DNA of 64,000 nt. Source: Anisodus tanguticus (Eukaryota; Streptophyta; Magnoliopsida; Solanales; Solanaceae). The stretch lies in contig CM067549.1 in NCBI GenBank assembly GCA_034509755.1, positions 49,873,052 through 49,937,051 of the forward strand, written 5' to 3'. This document shows positions 21,830 through 33,900 of this stretch, piece after piece; position 1 is the stretch's first letter, and each line of letters begins with the position of its first letter. The notes under the pieces are model-generated. The model worked only from the letters and a program-made list of their open reading frames with translations. It had not been told where the DNA came from and ran no database searches. Made by a program: the position numbers and the translations under genes.

Positions 21830-24800
21830 GTCGTACATTGAGACTGTCCCTAAAATCTTCAAATAAAATTGAGGGAAGTCCCTTAGTAAAGATGTCTGCA
21901 ATTTGGTACCTGGAAGGGACATGCAACACGCGTACTTGTCCACTACCTTTTCGCGAACCAAGTGAATATCCATCTCGATATGTTTAGTGCGCTGATGTTA
22001 GACCGGATTACCAGAAAGATATATTGCACTAACATTATCACAGTAAACCACGGTAGCTTTATGAATGAGAAAGTGAAGTTCTAACAGAAGATTACGCAAC
22101 CAACATGATTCAGACACTACATTGGCTACCCCTCGATACTCGGCCTCTGCACTGGATCTCGATAATGTAGCATGGCGTTTTGCGGACCATGAGACCAAGT
22201 TATCACCAAGAAACATACAATAACCAGATGTCGAGCGTCTGGTATTAGGCTAGTCACCCCAATCAGCATCTGTATAAGACACAAGTGTGAAAACATACGA
22301 AGGATACAAAAGCAAGCCATAATCAATTGTGCCCTAGATGTATCATATAATGCGTTTGAGCGCATGCATGTGCTCAATCCGTGGATCATGCATAAACAAA
22401 CACACGTAATGTCAGACCTTGTGAAAGTAAGATACTGAAGTGCCCCTGCAAGGCTGCGATAGTGGGTGGGATCCTCGTATGGTGTTCTAGACGTAGCACT
22501 CAGTTTCGGTTTGGTATCAACCGGAGTGGAAGTAGGCTTACAAGATGACATATCAGCTCTCTTAATGATCTCAGTGGCATACTTCTTCTGTGATAAAAAT
22601 AGACCACCTGAATGACGAGTGACAACAATACCCAAGAAATAACTCAAGGGCCCCAAGTCTTTTATAGCAACTTCTGAATTGAGAAGTGACATGATAGACT
22701 TGTACAGACCATCAGAAGAAGCAGTCAATATAATATCATCTACATACAATAAAATGTATGCTAAAGAAGTACCACGACAATATATAAATAGAGAATTATC
22801 AAACCTGCTGTGAAAAAACTCAATAGTAGATACATAATCTGCAAACCTTTTATACCAAGCTCGTGGGGCCTGCTTAAGCTCATACAACGACTTCTTCAGC
22901 AAACAGCCATGATGAGGATGATTGGGGTCTCGAAAACCCAAGGGTTGATGCATATATATTGTCTCCTTAAGATCATCGTGTAAGAAAGCATTTTTTACAT
23001 CCAACTGGTAAATGGGCCATGCTTTTGAGAGAGCCAAACTGAGAACAGTGCGAATGGTAGCCGGTTTGACCACTGGACTAAACGTCTCACCACAATCCAC
23101 TCCAACTTGTTGAGTTTTACCATCACCTACAAGACGAGCCTTATGCCTCTCAAAAGAACCGTCAGAATTTTCCTAATGAGTAAAAATCTACATAGACCGA
23201 ATAATATTAACACCATATGGACGGGGTACTAACTACCACGTCTTATTTTCAATAAGAGCATTATATTCGTCGAGCATAGACAATTTCCAATTCGGGTCAT
23301 GTAGTGCAGACACAGAGTTACGTGGTAGTGGGGATTTAGAGACATTAGAATTGAAATTAAAATGATGTTTTGGTTTTAAAATACCCTTTTGACTACGAGT
23401 AACGGGCCCTTGACTCGAGGTAGGGTTGGGTGGATTTCGGGCAATGTGCGAGATGGTGATGGACTGGCCAGCAGGCATCGGACCTGCTGGCCCAATAACT
23501 GGAGTGGGCTGGAACACTGGAAAAGTGCCGAGATCGGTACTGGGCCGTGCTTCTGGCCCACTGGACAGAATCGGCAGAACAGAGGTAACGGGACTGTGTG
23601 GGCCTGCTGGCATATTTTGGTCACGAGACAAGTCCGATAAATGGTGGATAATATATGGTGAGACCTCGTCATCTAAAAAATTATAAGAACTAGGCACGGG
23701 ACTACTCACTTTAGCTAACAGAAATTGGGTTTCATAAAAAATAACATGACGACTAATAATGATTTTATTAGACTATGAATCAAAATATTGTAACCATGAT
23801 GATTAGATGGATAACTCAAAAATACACAAGCGGTAGAACGGGCTTGAAGTTTGTTAATTGTAGTTGACGGAAAAAATGGATAGCATAAACACCCAAAGAC
23901 CATAAGATGTGAATACGAAGGATTCTTATTATAGAGAATTTTAAGGGGAGATTCATATGCTAACCCTTTGGTACGAAGCACGTTAAGAAGATAAGTAGCC
24001 ATTTGTAGTGCATGATGCCAAAAAGAAGGGGGTACGAAAGCATGTGCTAATAAAGTTCGGACAATATTATTAATGGTACAAATTTTTCGTTCGGCTTTCC
24101 CATTTTGTGAGGACGTATGAGGACAAGAAAAATAAAAAACTATGCCATTAGCATCACAAAATTCCTGAAACAACCCATTAGCGTATTCCTTTCTATTATC
24201 ACATTGAATATTTTTAATTTTCCTTTCGAATTGGGTACGGATGAATGCTCTAAATTTTAAGAAAGTGAAAAAAACTTGAGACTTTTTTTATAACGGAAAG
24301 GTCCACAAAAAATTAGTATAATCATCCAAAAATAAGACATAATAACGATGGCCCAAAGAACTTAAAACAGGAGATGTCCATAAATCACTATGAATAACGT
24401 CAAAAGGCATCAAAGTACGAGAAGTAGAGGCTACAAATGGTAATCGAACATGTTTCCCTAATGGACAAGAAGGACAAAATGGAGTACTACGCGTACTCTT
24501 ACAAGAAATAAAATTGTTTTTATGCAAACAAGAAACATAGACGATCCCGGATGACCCAAACGTGCATGCCACAAGGAAGGCGCAAGGGCGGCAAAAGTAA
24601 ACGGCATGACTTGACTCATTGAAGCGGTGGTAGTTGTGATTGGATAAAGCTCTCCCCTACTATTGTATCTCATTAGAGGTATCCCCATTTTGAAATCATT
24701 CACAGAAAACCCAAAGGGATGAAAATTAATAGAATCCCAATTATCAGTGGTGAATTTTCGGACAGACACCAAATTTTTAATTAAGTTATGGGCATGAATG

Positions 24801-25015
24801 GTATTTTTCAAAACTAGAGGTGGATGTGGGGGAGATAAAGTTGTATGTCTATAACCGCGAATTGGAATTGAGTTGCCATTACCAATAATTATACGACAAA
24901 TTTTGCTCAAATTTGAATAAGACGAGAGAGTACCTTGATCGGACGTCATATGAGAAGTGGCGCCGGTGTCCATATACCAATTTGGGTCCGGATGAGTTAA
25001 TCCAAGTGTATGCAT
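21830..25015 (-). pseudogene. copia protease-integrase-RT-RNase H, degraded
   Basis: Protease motif WYMDTGATSHM at about 24980. Pre-integrase block WHARLGHPG near 24550 and integrase segments VIHSDLWTSPVLS and SCPHTSSQNGKAERK (about 24400-24080). RT with QLDVKNAFLHDDL, ELKQAPRAWY and the catalytic LLYVDDIIL (about 23000-22720). RNase H with SAEAEYRGVA and YCDNVSAIYLSGN (about 22150-22000). Catalytic motifs of protease and RT look intact, but frame changes occur around 24460, 24180, 23710, 23200 and 22430. The family is the same as the copies at 17.5, 28 and 50 kb. Confidence 0.9.
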
Positions 25016-25171
25016 TACAGCCTTAATATTTGTAGGCGTCGGGATCTGATTTGGGCCCTCAACATGGAATGCCTGGGGAGGTCGAGGCCCAAGCAGGCCT
25101 GCCTGCTGCCCCGACCCAAAACTGTATCTTCAGCCACTGTGTTGGACTGAGAAACTGGGCCTGGAATTTGG

Positions 25172-26140
25172 CTAGAACTGAGCCCAGTTTCTCGGGTTCA
25201 GATAAGGTGGAAAATAGGGGTTGTTGGGCCAATGGCCACTGGTCCAGCCCCATTGCCAAGGGACCCACAGTTGGGGCCAGTTGACTTGCGGCCCACTGCT
25301 CCGAGGCCCACTGTTATTTCCGCCACTGTTCCGTCCTCCCCCACCGCCATTGTTACCACTGCGATTGCCACCACGATTTTTGCCATTATTTTTACAATTT
25401 TGACCCTTTTTGCCGCCACCTTTGTTACGATTTTGGCTTGAATTTCCGGAGAATGAGTGAGGGTCATCAGACGTGGTCATCATCACGACAGAATTTGCTC
25501 TAGTAGCTGCCTTTTTAGCCAAACTGACCTCTTCCAACGTGAGCATGGAACGGGCCTGATAAAACTGTGGTAGAGGATTACTTTGACGAAGTAGTGTTCC
25601 AACGCCATTATATGACTCAGATAAGCCTGAAACCATTTGAAGAACAAGACGATCATTGGTAATGGGCGCACCAACGTTGCGGAGTTGGTCCGCCAATTCT
25701 TTCAGCCTTTTACAATAGGCCGAGACGTTAGGAAAATCTTCCATGTTAACATTGGAAAATTATTGCTCAAGACTGACAGCACGGGAATTCTTGTTATCTT
25801 GGAATATATCACGCACCCTATTCCAAGTGTCCATCGTCATAGCGTCGGGTTCATTAATAGTTTGTAAGAGGTCTGTAGAGATAATGGAATAAATCCACAG
25901 GAGAACGGTAGCATCAAGGGTTGTGCATAACGTAGGATTATCCTCGGGGGTAGGCACCTTCTCCACGCCAGGTATCGAGGGGATTATGTGATGGGGGACT
26001 TGATGCGAGTGTGCATGAACTTTGAGTAATTCCACCCACGTCGCGTATTGGACGTTTGCCATTGCAAGAACAATAGGGATGTGGTTCTTAATGTTGGAAA
26101 CTGTAAGGGCAGGATGAAACATGTTCTTTGACGTAGACAT
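25172..26140 (-). pseudogene. copia Gag with one in-frame stop, Gly/Asn-rich tail
   Basis: Translation from the ATG at 26140 gives a copia-type Gag (SNIKNHIPIVLAMANVQYATW, and NRVRDIFQDNKNSRAVSLEQ). A TAA at 25760-25762 interrupts it, and the same frame resumes and ends at 25172. The C-terminal part is rich in Gly, Asn, Arg and Lys with no CCHC zinc knuckle, in contrast to the copia Gag at 10200. A basic Gly-rich tail may replace the knuckle for RNA binding; that is inference. Confidence 0.8.
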
Positions 26141-26290
26141 AACAAAAGAACAATAGGTGAATTAGGGATTTGGAAGAAAATTTAGGGGAAAAGGAGGAGA
26201 AAAAATTCACAGAATCCGAGAATTGAGCACGGAAACCGAGAAAAGAATGGGGCAGCGGAAGTGTTGGAGAGAAGGTATTTCAGCCCTAGA

Positions 26291-26302
26291 CTTCTGATAC
26301 CA
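26291..26302 (-). promoter_or_regulatory. Primer binding site of the copia element
   Basis: Minus-strand TGGTATCAGAAG directly adjoins the 5' LTR (26303) and matches the initiator tRNA-Met type. Confidence 0.85.
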
Positions 26303-26492
26303 TGAAAGAAATAATCCCTTGAATATTTTTATTAATGAATGGGGTATATATACAAGTTACAATCTACAAATATGGAAATCATATTCATACTATACTTCTA
26401 AATCATAATCATACTTGTACAAGAATTCTACAACTATGGTAAGTTTGTACACTAGTTTAATTACAATCCTAATATACACGGTATATTTATCA
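26303..26492 (-). repeat. 5' LTR of the 21.6-26.5 kb copia element
   Basis: 190 bp, near-identical to the left LTR with only a few substitutions and small indels, so the insertion is fairly recent compared with its neighbours. A TATATATAC box lies near 26345. Confidence 0.88.
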
Positions 26493-27382
26493 CCAATTAA
26501 TTCAACCGCAGTAAATTACATTGAATTATTTCTCCTTTTGCTCATTTAATTTTTTTAATGGTTTTGGTTATTTTGAGCTTCAAAGTGTCACTATACTTCA
26601 ATTTCCATTAATTCATTCATGATGCGGATTCGAAATACTCTATGTGTTTTGATTTATTCGTCTTACTTTATTTTTAGTCTTATTTAAAAAGAATATTATT
26701 TTCATTAATTAATTCCAACATCTCACATGGTATGTTTTCAGTGGTACATTATACGTAGACCACAAAATTCAATTTTGTTTTACTTTTTAAAATTTTGTGT
26801 TCAATCAAACTAAAACACATAAAATAAAATGAAGTGAGTACACATTTTTACTTCATAAATTATCACTTAATTGTGATAAATTAAATTAGTTTGTTGGAAA
26901 CACCCGGTACAAGTATAGGAAAGAAAACACAAAAACACGAATAAATTGGTTTTAGATGATTAATTGAACTTCTTTGCTAATTAATCATGTTCATCATGAT
27001 ATTATTGCTTATAAAAGAAATATACTCGGTCATGCATGCACTAAACTTCTACTAGTAGTACATAATAATTAAACCTCTTCGATATTAATAAACAACTTAA
27101 AATTCAAGCCTCTATATATTTTACGATTTTATTTACAGATAGTCTTAAAATTTTCATTATACTATCAATATTTTTTCACTAACTATAGAAGATTCTTTTC
27201 CATTTCTCTAATGTTGCCAATTAATGTTTGCACAAAGCATTACCATTTACCAGCCGGCTGCAGTTCTCACAATTTTAAGTTAAAATTTCTTTATAGTATA
27301 ACTTTTCCATTTTTTAAAAGTTACTAATTAATGTTTACAAGAATTACCTGCAGTTACCTTTTAAGTGACAGTAACAGAAAAC

Positions 27383-27389
27383 TATAAAT
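27383..27389 (+). promoter_or_regulatory. TATA box of the broken TPD1-like copy
   Basis: TATAAAT, 97 bp upstream of the last base before the ATG, in the same sequence context as the intact copy. Confidence 0.6.
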
Positions 27390-27745
27390 TTCGCCACCCC
27401 TCTTAGAGTTACGCACCCTCAATCTAAGTTTTTTCTTATTTGCAGTTTCACTTTGAAGAATATAATTCTCAAATAAGAATTAACAATGAGGAGCATTAAT
27501 GGTGGACAAAGCCTGTTCATGGTTTATATGATCTTCTTGCTTGTATCATTCTCTGGTATATGATCGTTTGCTTCTCCTTTTCTTGTTTTTTTCCCATTAT
27601 TTTCTGAAAAAAAAACTAATTTTTCGATATTTCATTATGAATACGTGTTTGATTACTTGCATGCAGTGATGCAAACAAATCATGCATTGAGACTAGTAAA
27701 GGAAGGTGATGCTGGTATTCAAGAAAGTCATGGTGATGGCGTCGA

Positions 27746-27985
27746 TGAAGGAAGTTCATTCCATAATTTATTTCATACTATGAATACAATATATATATAT
27801 ATAAGCCTATAAGATCAATCTATGGCTATGATGTTGAAAGACTATCCTAATAATATCCTATAAATATGCTAATCATCCTATCACACTAATTACATAATAT
27901 TCGCTTTAATTGCATAATTGATAATTTTACATAATAGAGATAATTAAGGATAATCATATCCATAATGATATAATGATCCTTAACA
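27746..27985 (-). repeat. 3' LTR of the copia element in TPD1-like exon 2
   Basis: 240 bp ending CCTTAACA next to the polypurine tract (minus-strand TGCGGGGGTC). About 110 bp of it are matched by the remnant at 29558-29670. Confidence 0.75.
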
Positions 27986-27989
27986 GACC

Positions 27990-29550
27990 CCCGCAATCTT
28001 AGCTGGAGGTGCGCGGATGCGGAGACTGTCCCTGAAATCACCAAACAGTATGCGCGGAAGCCCTTTTTGAAAATGTCTGCAATCTGATAAAGGGACGGAA
28101 CATGAAGAACCCGGACTTGTCCACATGCAATATTTTCACGGACAAACAAGATATCCATTTCTATGTGTTTTGTGCGCTGATGCTGGACAGGGTTACCTGA
28201 TAAATATATTGCGTTCACATTATCACAATAAACCACGGTTGCTTTTTCGATCGGACAATGTAGTTCTAAAAGAAGGTTACGGATCCAACATGATTCAGAG
28301 ACCACAATAGCTACCACACTGTATTCTGCCTCTGCACTCGATCGAGACAATGTCGGCCGCAATTCGACGACCATGAAATGAGGTTGTCTCCTAAAAACAC
28401 ACAATAGCCAGAGGTGGAGTGTCTTGTGTCTGGGCAGCCACCCCAATCAGCATCTGTATAAGATGTAATGCCAGTGACGGTGGACTTATACAGGTGCAGC
28501 CCAAAATCAATAGTACCCTTAATATACCGCATAATTCATTTCAGAGCCCTCATATGTGCTTCTTTCGGATCATGCATATGTAAACAAACATGTTGAACCG
28601 CGTAGGAGATATCAGGTCTCGTGAAGGTGAGATACTGCAATGCCTCTGCTAGGCTACGGTAATGTGTCGGGTCACTATCTGGGGAACCTGATGTGTTACT
28701 CAATTTTTCCTTTGTATCAACCGGCGTATGGGACGGTTTGCACGAAGACATACCGGCTTTTTCTATGATCTCCTCGACGTATTTCCTTTGACTGAGAAAC
28801 AGACCACCTGCATATTGAGTAACCGCAATGCCCAAAAAATAGTTTAAAGGACTCAAATCCTTCATAGCAAATTCCGACACAAGGAAAGACATAATAGACT
28901 GGAGAAGCGAGGCAAATGATGATGTGAGAATAATATCATCCACATAAAAAAAACATAAATCATGTCATGTCCCTTCTTATAAATGAACAAAGACTGATCG
29001 GACTTGCTTTGGGAGAACTCCAGTGTGGATATGAACCCTGCAAACCTATTGTACCATGCTCGGGGGACCTGTTTCAAATCATATAAAGATTTTTTCAACA
29101 AGCAAACGTAATCCGGATAGGTAGGATCTCGGAAACCCAACGGCTGGTGCATGTAAACTATTTCTTGTAGGTGACCATGTAAAAATGCATTTTTGACATC
29201 CAACTGATGTATGGTCCATGATTTTGACAAGGCCAGACTCAGAACAGTCCTGATAGTGGCCAGCTTAACTACCAGACTGAATGTTTCACCGCAATCCACG
29301 CCAACCTGCTGAGACCTGTCATCACCTACAAGACGAGCTTTGTGTCTCGCAAAAGAGCCATCATAATTCTTTTTATGACAAAAAAACCCGCATAGATCGT
29401 ATGATGTTCACGTTAGATAGATGGGACACTAATTCTCACGTCTTATTTTTAATAAGAGCATCAATTTCGTCTAGCATGACAGCATTCCAATTCGGGTCGG
29501 ATAGGGCTGCTTTTGGGATTATTTGGAAGTGGAGATGGTTGAACCGAAGA
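27990..29550 (-). pseudogene. copia RT-RNase H remnant
   Basis: RT blocks MDCGETFSLVVK, QLDVKNAFLHGHL and DLKQVPRAWYNRFAG (about 29300-29040). The frame breaks exactly at the catalytic YVDD, where a T-run has expanded, and resumes as MDDIILTSS (28943). RNase H blocks TSYTDADWGGCPDTR, SSAEAEY and YCDNVNAIYLSGN follow (about 28480-28200), with further frame changes. It is the closest local relative of the copy at 49-54 kb. Confidence 0.88.
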
Positions 29551-30290
29551 AGTTAGGTTATCATATCACACTAATTACATAATATTTTCTTTAATTACAT
29601 AATTGATAATTTTACATAATGGAGATAATTAAGGATAATCATATCCATAATGATATAATGATCCTTAACCGACGAGAAACGCCTAAAGGTGTCACCGGGC
29701 TCACAATGCTCAAAAGACAGCATCCTAGTAAACCAAGGTCCCTCGGGAACACTTCCGAATGGCACTCCAACGTACATTGTCATAATTGAAAACTTGTGCA
29801 TGGCACATAGTTGTAGTCGCATTCACTTCCATTGTGCTGCATTCGCCTCAGCAAGACTTATAAATCCTAAGATTTTCAGGAGACTCAGCATTAATGACTG
29901 CCTAGTCAATGATGGAGAGCCTCTCAAATCAGAGTGGAACACTCACTTTTACATATGCCAATACCTTCAGCTATCCTCTTTCTGTTTCTTCGGCTACGTG
30001 CGAGATATGATTTTGTTTAACAGAAAATTAGTCTCTTAATCCTATTTAGAATGAGTATAGATGCTCGAATAGAGATAGATATAGAGGTTTTATATCATGA
30101 TATACTTGGTTGATTTCAATAGAAGTATAGTTGGTTGATTCATTGATTGCATTAACTATGGTTTTTATATGATTGATTAAAAGCTTTATCTTGTCTACGC
30201 AGTATTGAGTGTTGATGGCTTCTTTTGGGTACTCTCTGTTTGCTATTATTTAGTTCTGGAATTTAATTAATTAATTAATGGCACAATAAA

Positions 30291-30730
30291 TAATGTTTAT
30301 TCCAAGTCCTCAGTAAGTTGTGCTTCATCAATACAATGCCTATTCAAAGTGGATACAACAAGTATAAAGGATAAGCAAACAGTTAAGGTTATTGCACAAC
30401 ACCAACAACTAAAAGGACAAGGTGTCATATGTTTACACCAAATTAATATATACATACCGTATGTACTGAACCATGATATATTGAGTTTACACAAACCAAT
30501 ACGTGCAATGTTTTTGTATATAAACCTATGTCACTTAACACTTTATTAAATAACTCAACCATGACAAGTCAGATTGGTTTGTATTTACACCAAATCAATA
30601 TATTCATACCATATGTCTGTATATAACCTTGTGCCATTTAACCATGATTATCTAATTGTACCCAAGTATCTACTGTGAACTATTCCAGAAGAGATTTGAT
30701 GATTGACATATATCGAAATCCTATGGAAAC
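30291..30730. other. Intergenic between the broken TPD1-like copy and UGPase
   Basis: An internal near-repeat is visible: CACCAAATTAATATATACAT near 30437 and CACCAAATCAATATATTCAT near 30587. No gene recognised. Confidence 0.5.
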
Positions 30731-30843
30731 TAAGAAAATGGGAAGTAAACAAGCCACATAAATATGAAGGAACAAGTTACTCTGAAATATAGTCGTTTTA
30801 TATTGTATACAATCGTTCCATTAACAACAAGCAAAATTGTTTG

Positions 30844-30849
30844 TTTATT
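30844..30849 (-). terminator. Candidate polyadenylation signal of UGPase
   Basis: AATAAA on the minus strand, about 90 bp downstream of the UGPase stop codon. Confidence 0.5.
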
Positions 30850-30935
30850 TAAAGAGACAATTTTACATTCACTACAAACATATGAAACATGCTCAGTTGC
30901 AGACTCGCTACGTCTATTTAGCACCAGCAGCTCCT

Positions 30936-33900
30936 CTATATATCCTCGGGTCCATTGATATCCTGTAAATGAATGAAACGTCAGACACTCGAGTTAAATC
31001 TAGATCTTGTAGCTCCATTAGGAGTTCAAATCAAGTGTATTTTACCTTGTTTGCAATCACTGCGCCATCTGGAATTTCTAACTTCACTCCGGATTTGGCA
31101 GCAACTGTCACTTTCCCCTGGATTGTCAGAACAAGAAGATTCAAGACACCATTAGATTTACACACCACAAATCAAAAATAAAATAATGTCATTGATAGGT
31201 CGTCAAAGGAACACTCAGAAACAAAGATTTGCTAATTACCTTCAGGGTAACGCCAGATCCGAACCATACATCACCGGTCACCTTCAAGCTATCTAGATCA
31301 ATGATGCTGGGAATAGACTTGAAACGACCCAAGAAATTGGCCACCTGAGAAGACAAGATAGTAACTGCGTTCAGCCAAAATGTCACATAAATCTACAGCA
31401 CTAATCTACTTGAGTTGATGCTAACCTTCTTGAATTCAGGTCCCAATTCGATAGATGGGTTAGATGGATTAGACCTGGCCGGGTTCCGGATGACATAGCC
31501 CTCATCAGTCAAGGTGTAAAGATCAGACTGCAAAGATATACAGGTGGATGAGCACACTACATATCATTAAAGCTAATTGAAGATGGATAGCATCGTAAAT
31601 CAACGGAATGCCAGATCATAATTAACCTGGACAAGGAGCAGATCTGAAGTTGCTTTCACAGGAAGGAAACGAGATCGAGGAACATTAGCACCAATTGCCC
31701 GGTCAAAGAACTGGTTGAATATCACCAAAAAGAGGAACGAAGATGATAAAAATATCAAGACTTTAAGGATGAAGTTGGGTATTTAATGATAGAGTTAAGG
31801 TTTGGCATACCTTAATTGCAGCACCGGCAGCAGTTTCAAGTTGAAGAACTTTGACCCCATCCACTTCCTAACAATGAAAATCAGCTAAGATCAGACACTT
31901 ATACAATGTGTTGCAACCTTGAACACATGCTAAACAAGCAGAAATTGATACCTTTGGGTTGGGAATAATCTCCATCTTGAGTGCATCTGCTTCTACAAGT
32001 CTCTTAATAGCACTGAGATTCACCCACCTGCACAACAGCAAGGGCTCAGTCAGCACATGCTTCATTGACAAGGAATAAAGCTTAGAGTGGGTCATTAGAG
32101 ATAAGACTATCTCGACTTACAAGTTGTTGGTGTTGAAAATTTTGAATTTTTCAATTGACTTGAATTCATTGACCTGTACCAAGCAAGTGAAAACTGAATG
32201 TCAAACTAGCTACCTCTTGGATGAAATTGGGAGAATCACATACATCTTCATGTTAAAGGATAAAATGCAAATTGGCGAAGAAAATGTAATGCAACCTCAA
32301 AGTCTTGTTGAATAATATCATTTATTGATCTAGGAGAACACATGAGCATTTGCAACTTGACATTAGATATATACATTTCAACAATATATTCTCGTCCAAT
32401 TAGAGAACTGTTGACCAAAATATTGTATTATACTTGGAAACCTCAGTCACTTTTCAGTTTCCATGCCTTTTAATAATATTTTATATATAAAGCAGCAAAG
32501 GGAAAAACTAAGGAAGAAATGGGAGATACAACTCACATGTTCATCAGGCACTTGTGCTATTTCCAAGAGCTGCAGCACCACACAAGAGAAGATTAATAAG
32601 CAACTTTTTGAAAAAGTAACTCATAGATATGATGCAAAAGGCATGCAAGCAGAGCAGCACCACAACTATCCTAAGTCTCTCGGAGGAGCGAGAAAATTAC
32701 AAAGAGTGCTAGCTTATGCAATTCAAACTGATTTGCTTTTAAAGTATCTCAGCTATGAATAGCTACAGGAGAAGATTGAATTAACTGATTAACTAAGATT
32801 GGAAAGGAGCAAATTATGTTAGCTTGCTTAGATGTGTACTTATAGGATTAGCTGAAATCACCAAGACCAAATTCACCTCCTAATTACTAGGTCTCAAGAA
32901 ACCAACCCAAGCCACTACTTGAATTAATGTACTGACCATCAAATAAGAATAAAAATACATCAAACGAGAGCATACAACAAGCTCAATAACTCTGCAGGCT
33001 CCACCTGCTAGAAGACAGTAGTGGTGCATCATTTCCTCGCAACTCTAGAGCAGCCAGGAGACGGTAATTTTTCCTTTCAATCTATTTCCTCTTATATATT
33101 TGACTGTGAATCCTAGCAATTAATTTTGAGGTAGTAAAGATAATTTTTCCTCAAAATATCAAGTCTAATATGGGCCTAGGGGGAAAGAAATCCCTTGTAA
33201 GTGAAGGGGTAGTACCGGGAGCTACCCACATTCATCCAAGAAATTCAAGCTGTGATGATGTTGTTATCCACATTGGACAGATCAAGCTACCTTTATCTAC
33301 CCTCTCTTTTTTTTTGAGATGGTAACAAGCCGTATTAATCAAAAGAGGCTAGAAAGGCCATAGTACAAGGAGGCTTACAAAAGCTACACATAAAGTTAAA
33401 CTATTAACTTAAGAGACTCTAGAAATTGTAGGAGTGTCCCTGTGTCATCTAGGTACTTTTCTTTACACCAAAAATGCAAAAGTCGAATACAATTAAGCTT
33501 TATCTTCTGAATAGGATTGCTTTTGTTTTCAAAATGTCTTGAATTCCTTTCCTTCCAGATAGTCCACCATATGCATCCTGGGATCATACTCCAATTTTTC
33601 CTTTGAGCTTTAGTGCCTCCAATTCTGTTCCAACTAGATAGCATACCAAGTGTATGAATTGGCATTGCCCAACTCAAACCAATATTAGCAAGAAATATGT
33701 CCCACAGTTTAGTCACCCTACAGTGCAAAAAAAGGTGACTATTGGTTTCTACCCTCTCTACTTTTGAGAAGAGCGGAAAAAAGTATTTCTCGTGAATGCA
33801 CAGTATATTATGCAAATTTAAAGTACGATTCTTTCTATTAGGATCCATCAAAAGAATAGCAATGTCTCAGCAAAATTGCTTCCTCATCTCCCAGCCAGAG

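Larger units (their letters stand above)
21612..26492 (-). mobile_element. Full-length Ty1/copia element with short LTRs
   Basis: The two LTRs (21612-21803 and 26303-26492) are close to 190 bp and very similar, with TG...CA ends. Flanks are ACAAT on the left and CCAAT on the right, a 5-bp target duplication with one mismatch. The minus-strand order is LTR, primer binding site, gag, protease, integrase, RT, RNase H, polypurine tract, LTR. It lies between the two head-to-head TPD1-like copies. Gag-pol contains stops and frameshifts, so it is not autonomous. Confidence 0.9.
27746..29670 (-). mobile_element. Internally deleted copia element inside TPD1-like exon 2
   Basis: The left (3') LTR is 27746-27985. 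The right (5') LTR is reduced to about 29558-29670. GTCGA (27741-27745) and GACGA (29671-29675) form a 5-bp target duplication with one mismatch. The inner part of the right LTR, gag, protease and integrase are deleted, so the RT N-terminal linker joins the LTR remnant directly. The remaining internal region carries RT and RNase H. Confidence 0.85.
27486..30010 (+). pseudogene. TPD1-like gene disrupted by a copia insertion and a frameshift
   Basis: Exon 1 is 27486-27555 (signal peptide, SLFMVYMIFLLVSFS). The intron is 27556-27666. Exon 2 starts at 27667 and is interrupted at 27745 by a retrotransposon, resuming at about 29676. The two sides stay in frame if the element and one target copy are removed. 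The right part encodes the TPD1 domain (SILVNQGPSGTLPNGTPTYI, FASARLINPKIFRRL, NDCLVNDG). An extra A within 29931-29934 then shifts the frame. The true ending (YANTFSYPLSV...ATCEI and stop at 30008-30010) is in another frame. The linker between signal and domain is longer than in the intact copy and holds a Lys-Arg pair, as in family precursors. Both lesions make a functional product unlikely. Confidence 0.88.
26500..30290 (+). repeat. Right arm of the inverted TPD1-like duplication
   Basis: Homologous to 19665-21600 in opposite orientation, but interrupted by the copia insertion 27746-29670. Similarity stops near 30290. A related flank fragment reappears at 30680-30740 after about 380 bp of unrelated sequence. 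Confidence 0.65.

Noticed and set aside
23389..23686. Plus-strand open frames in the 22-26 kb region
   Set aside because: They run antisense to copia pol linker sequence of skewed composition; no independent support.
30969..31181. Plus-strand open frames across the UGPase 3' exons
   Set aside because: They are antisense to exons whose phases and protein match UGPase exactly.
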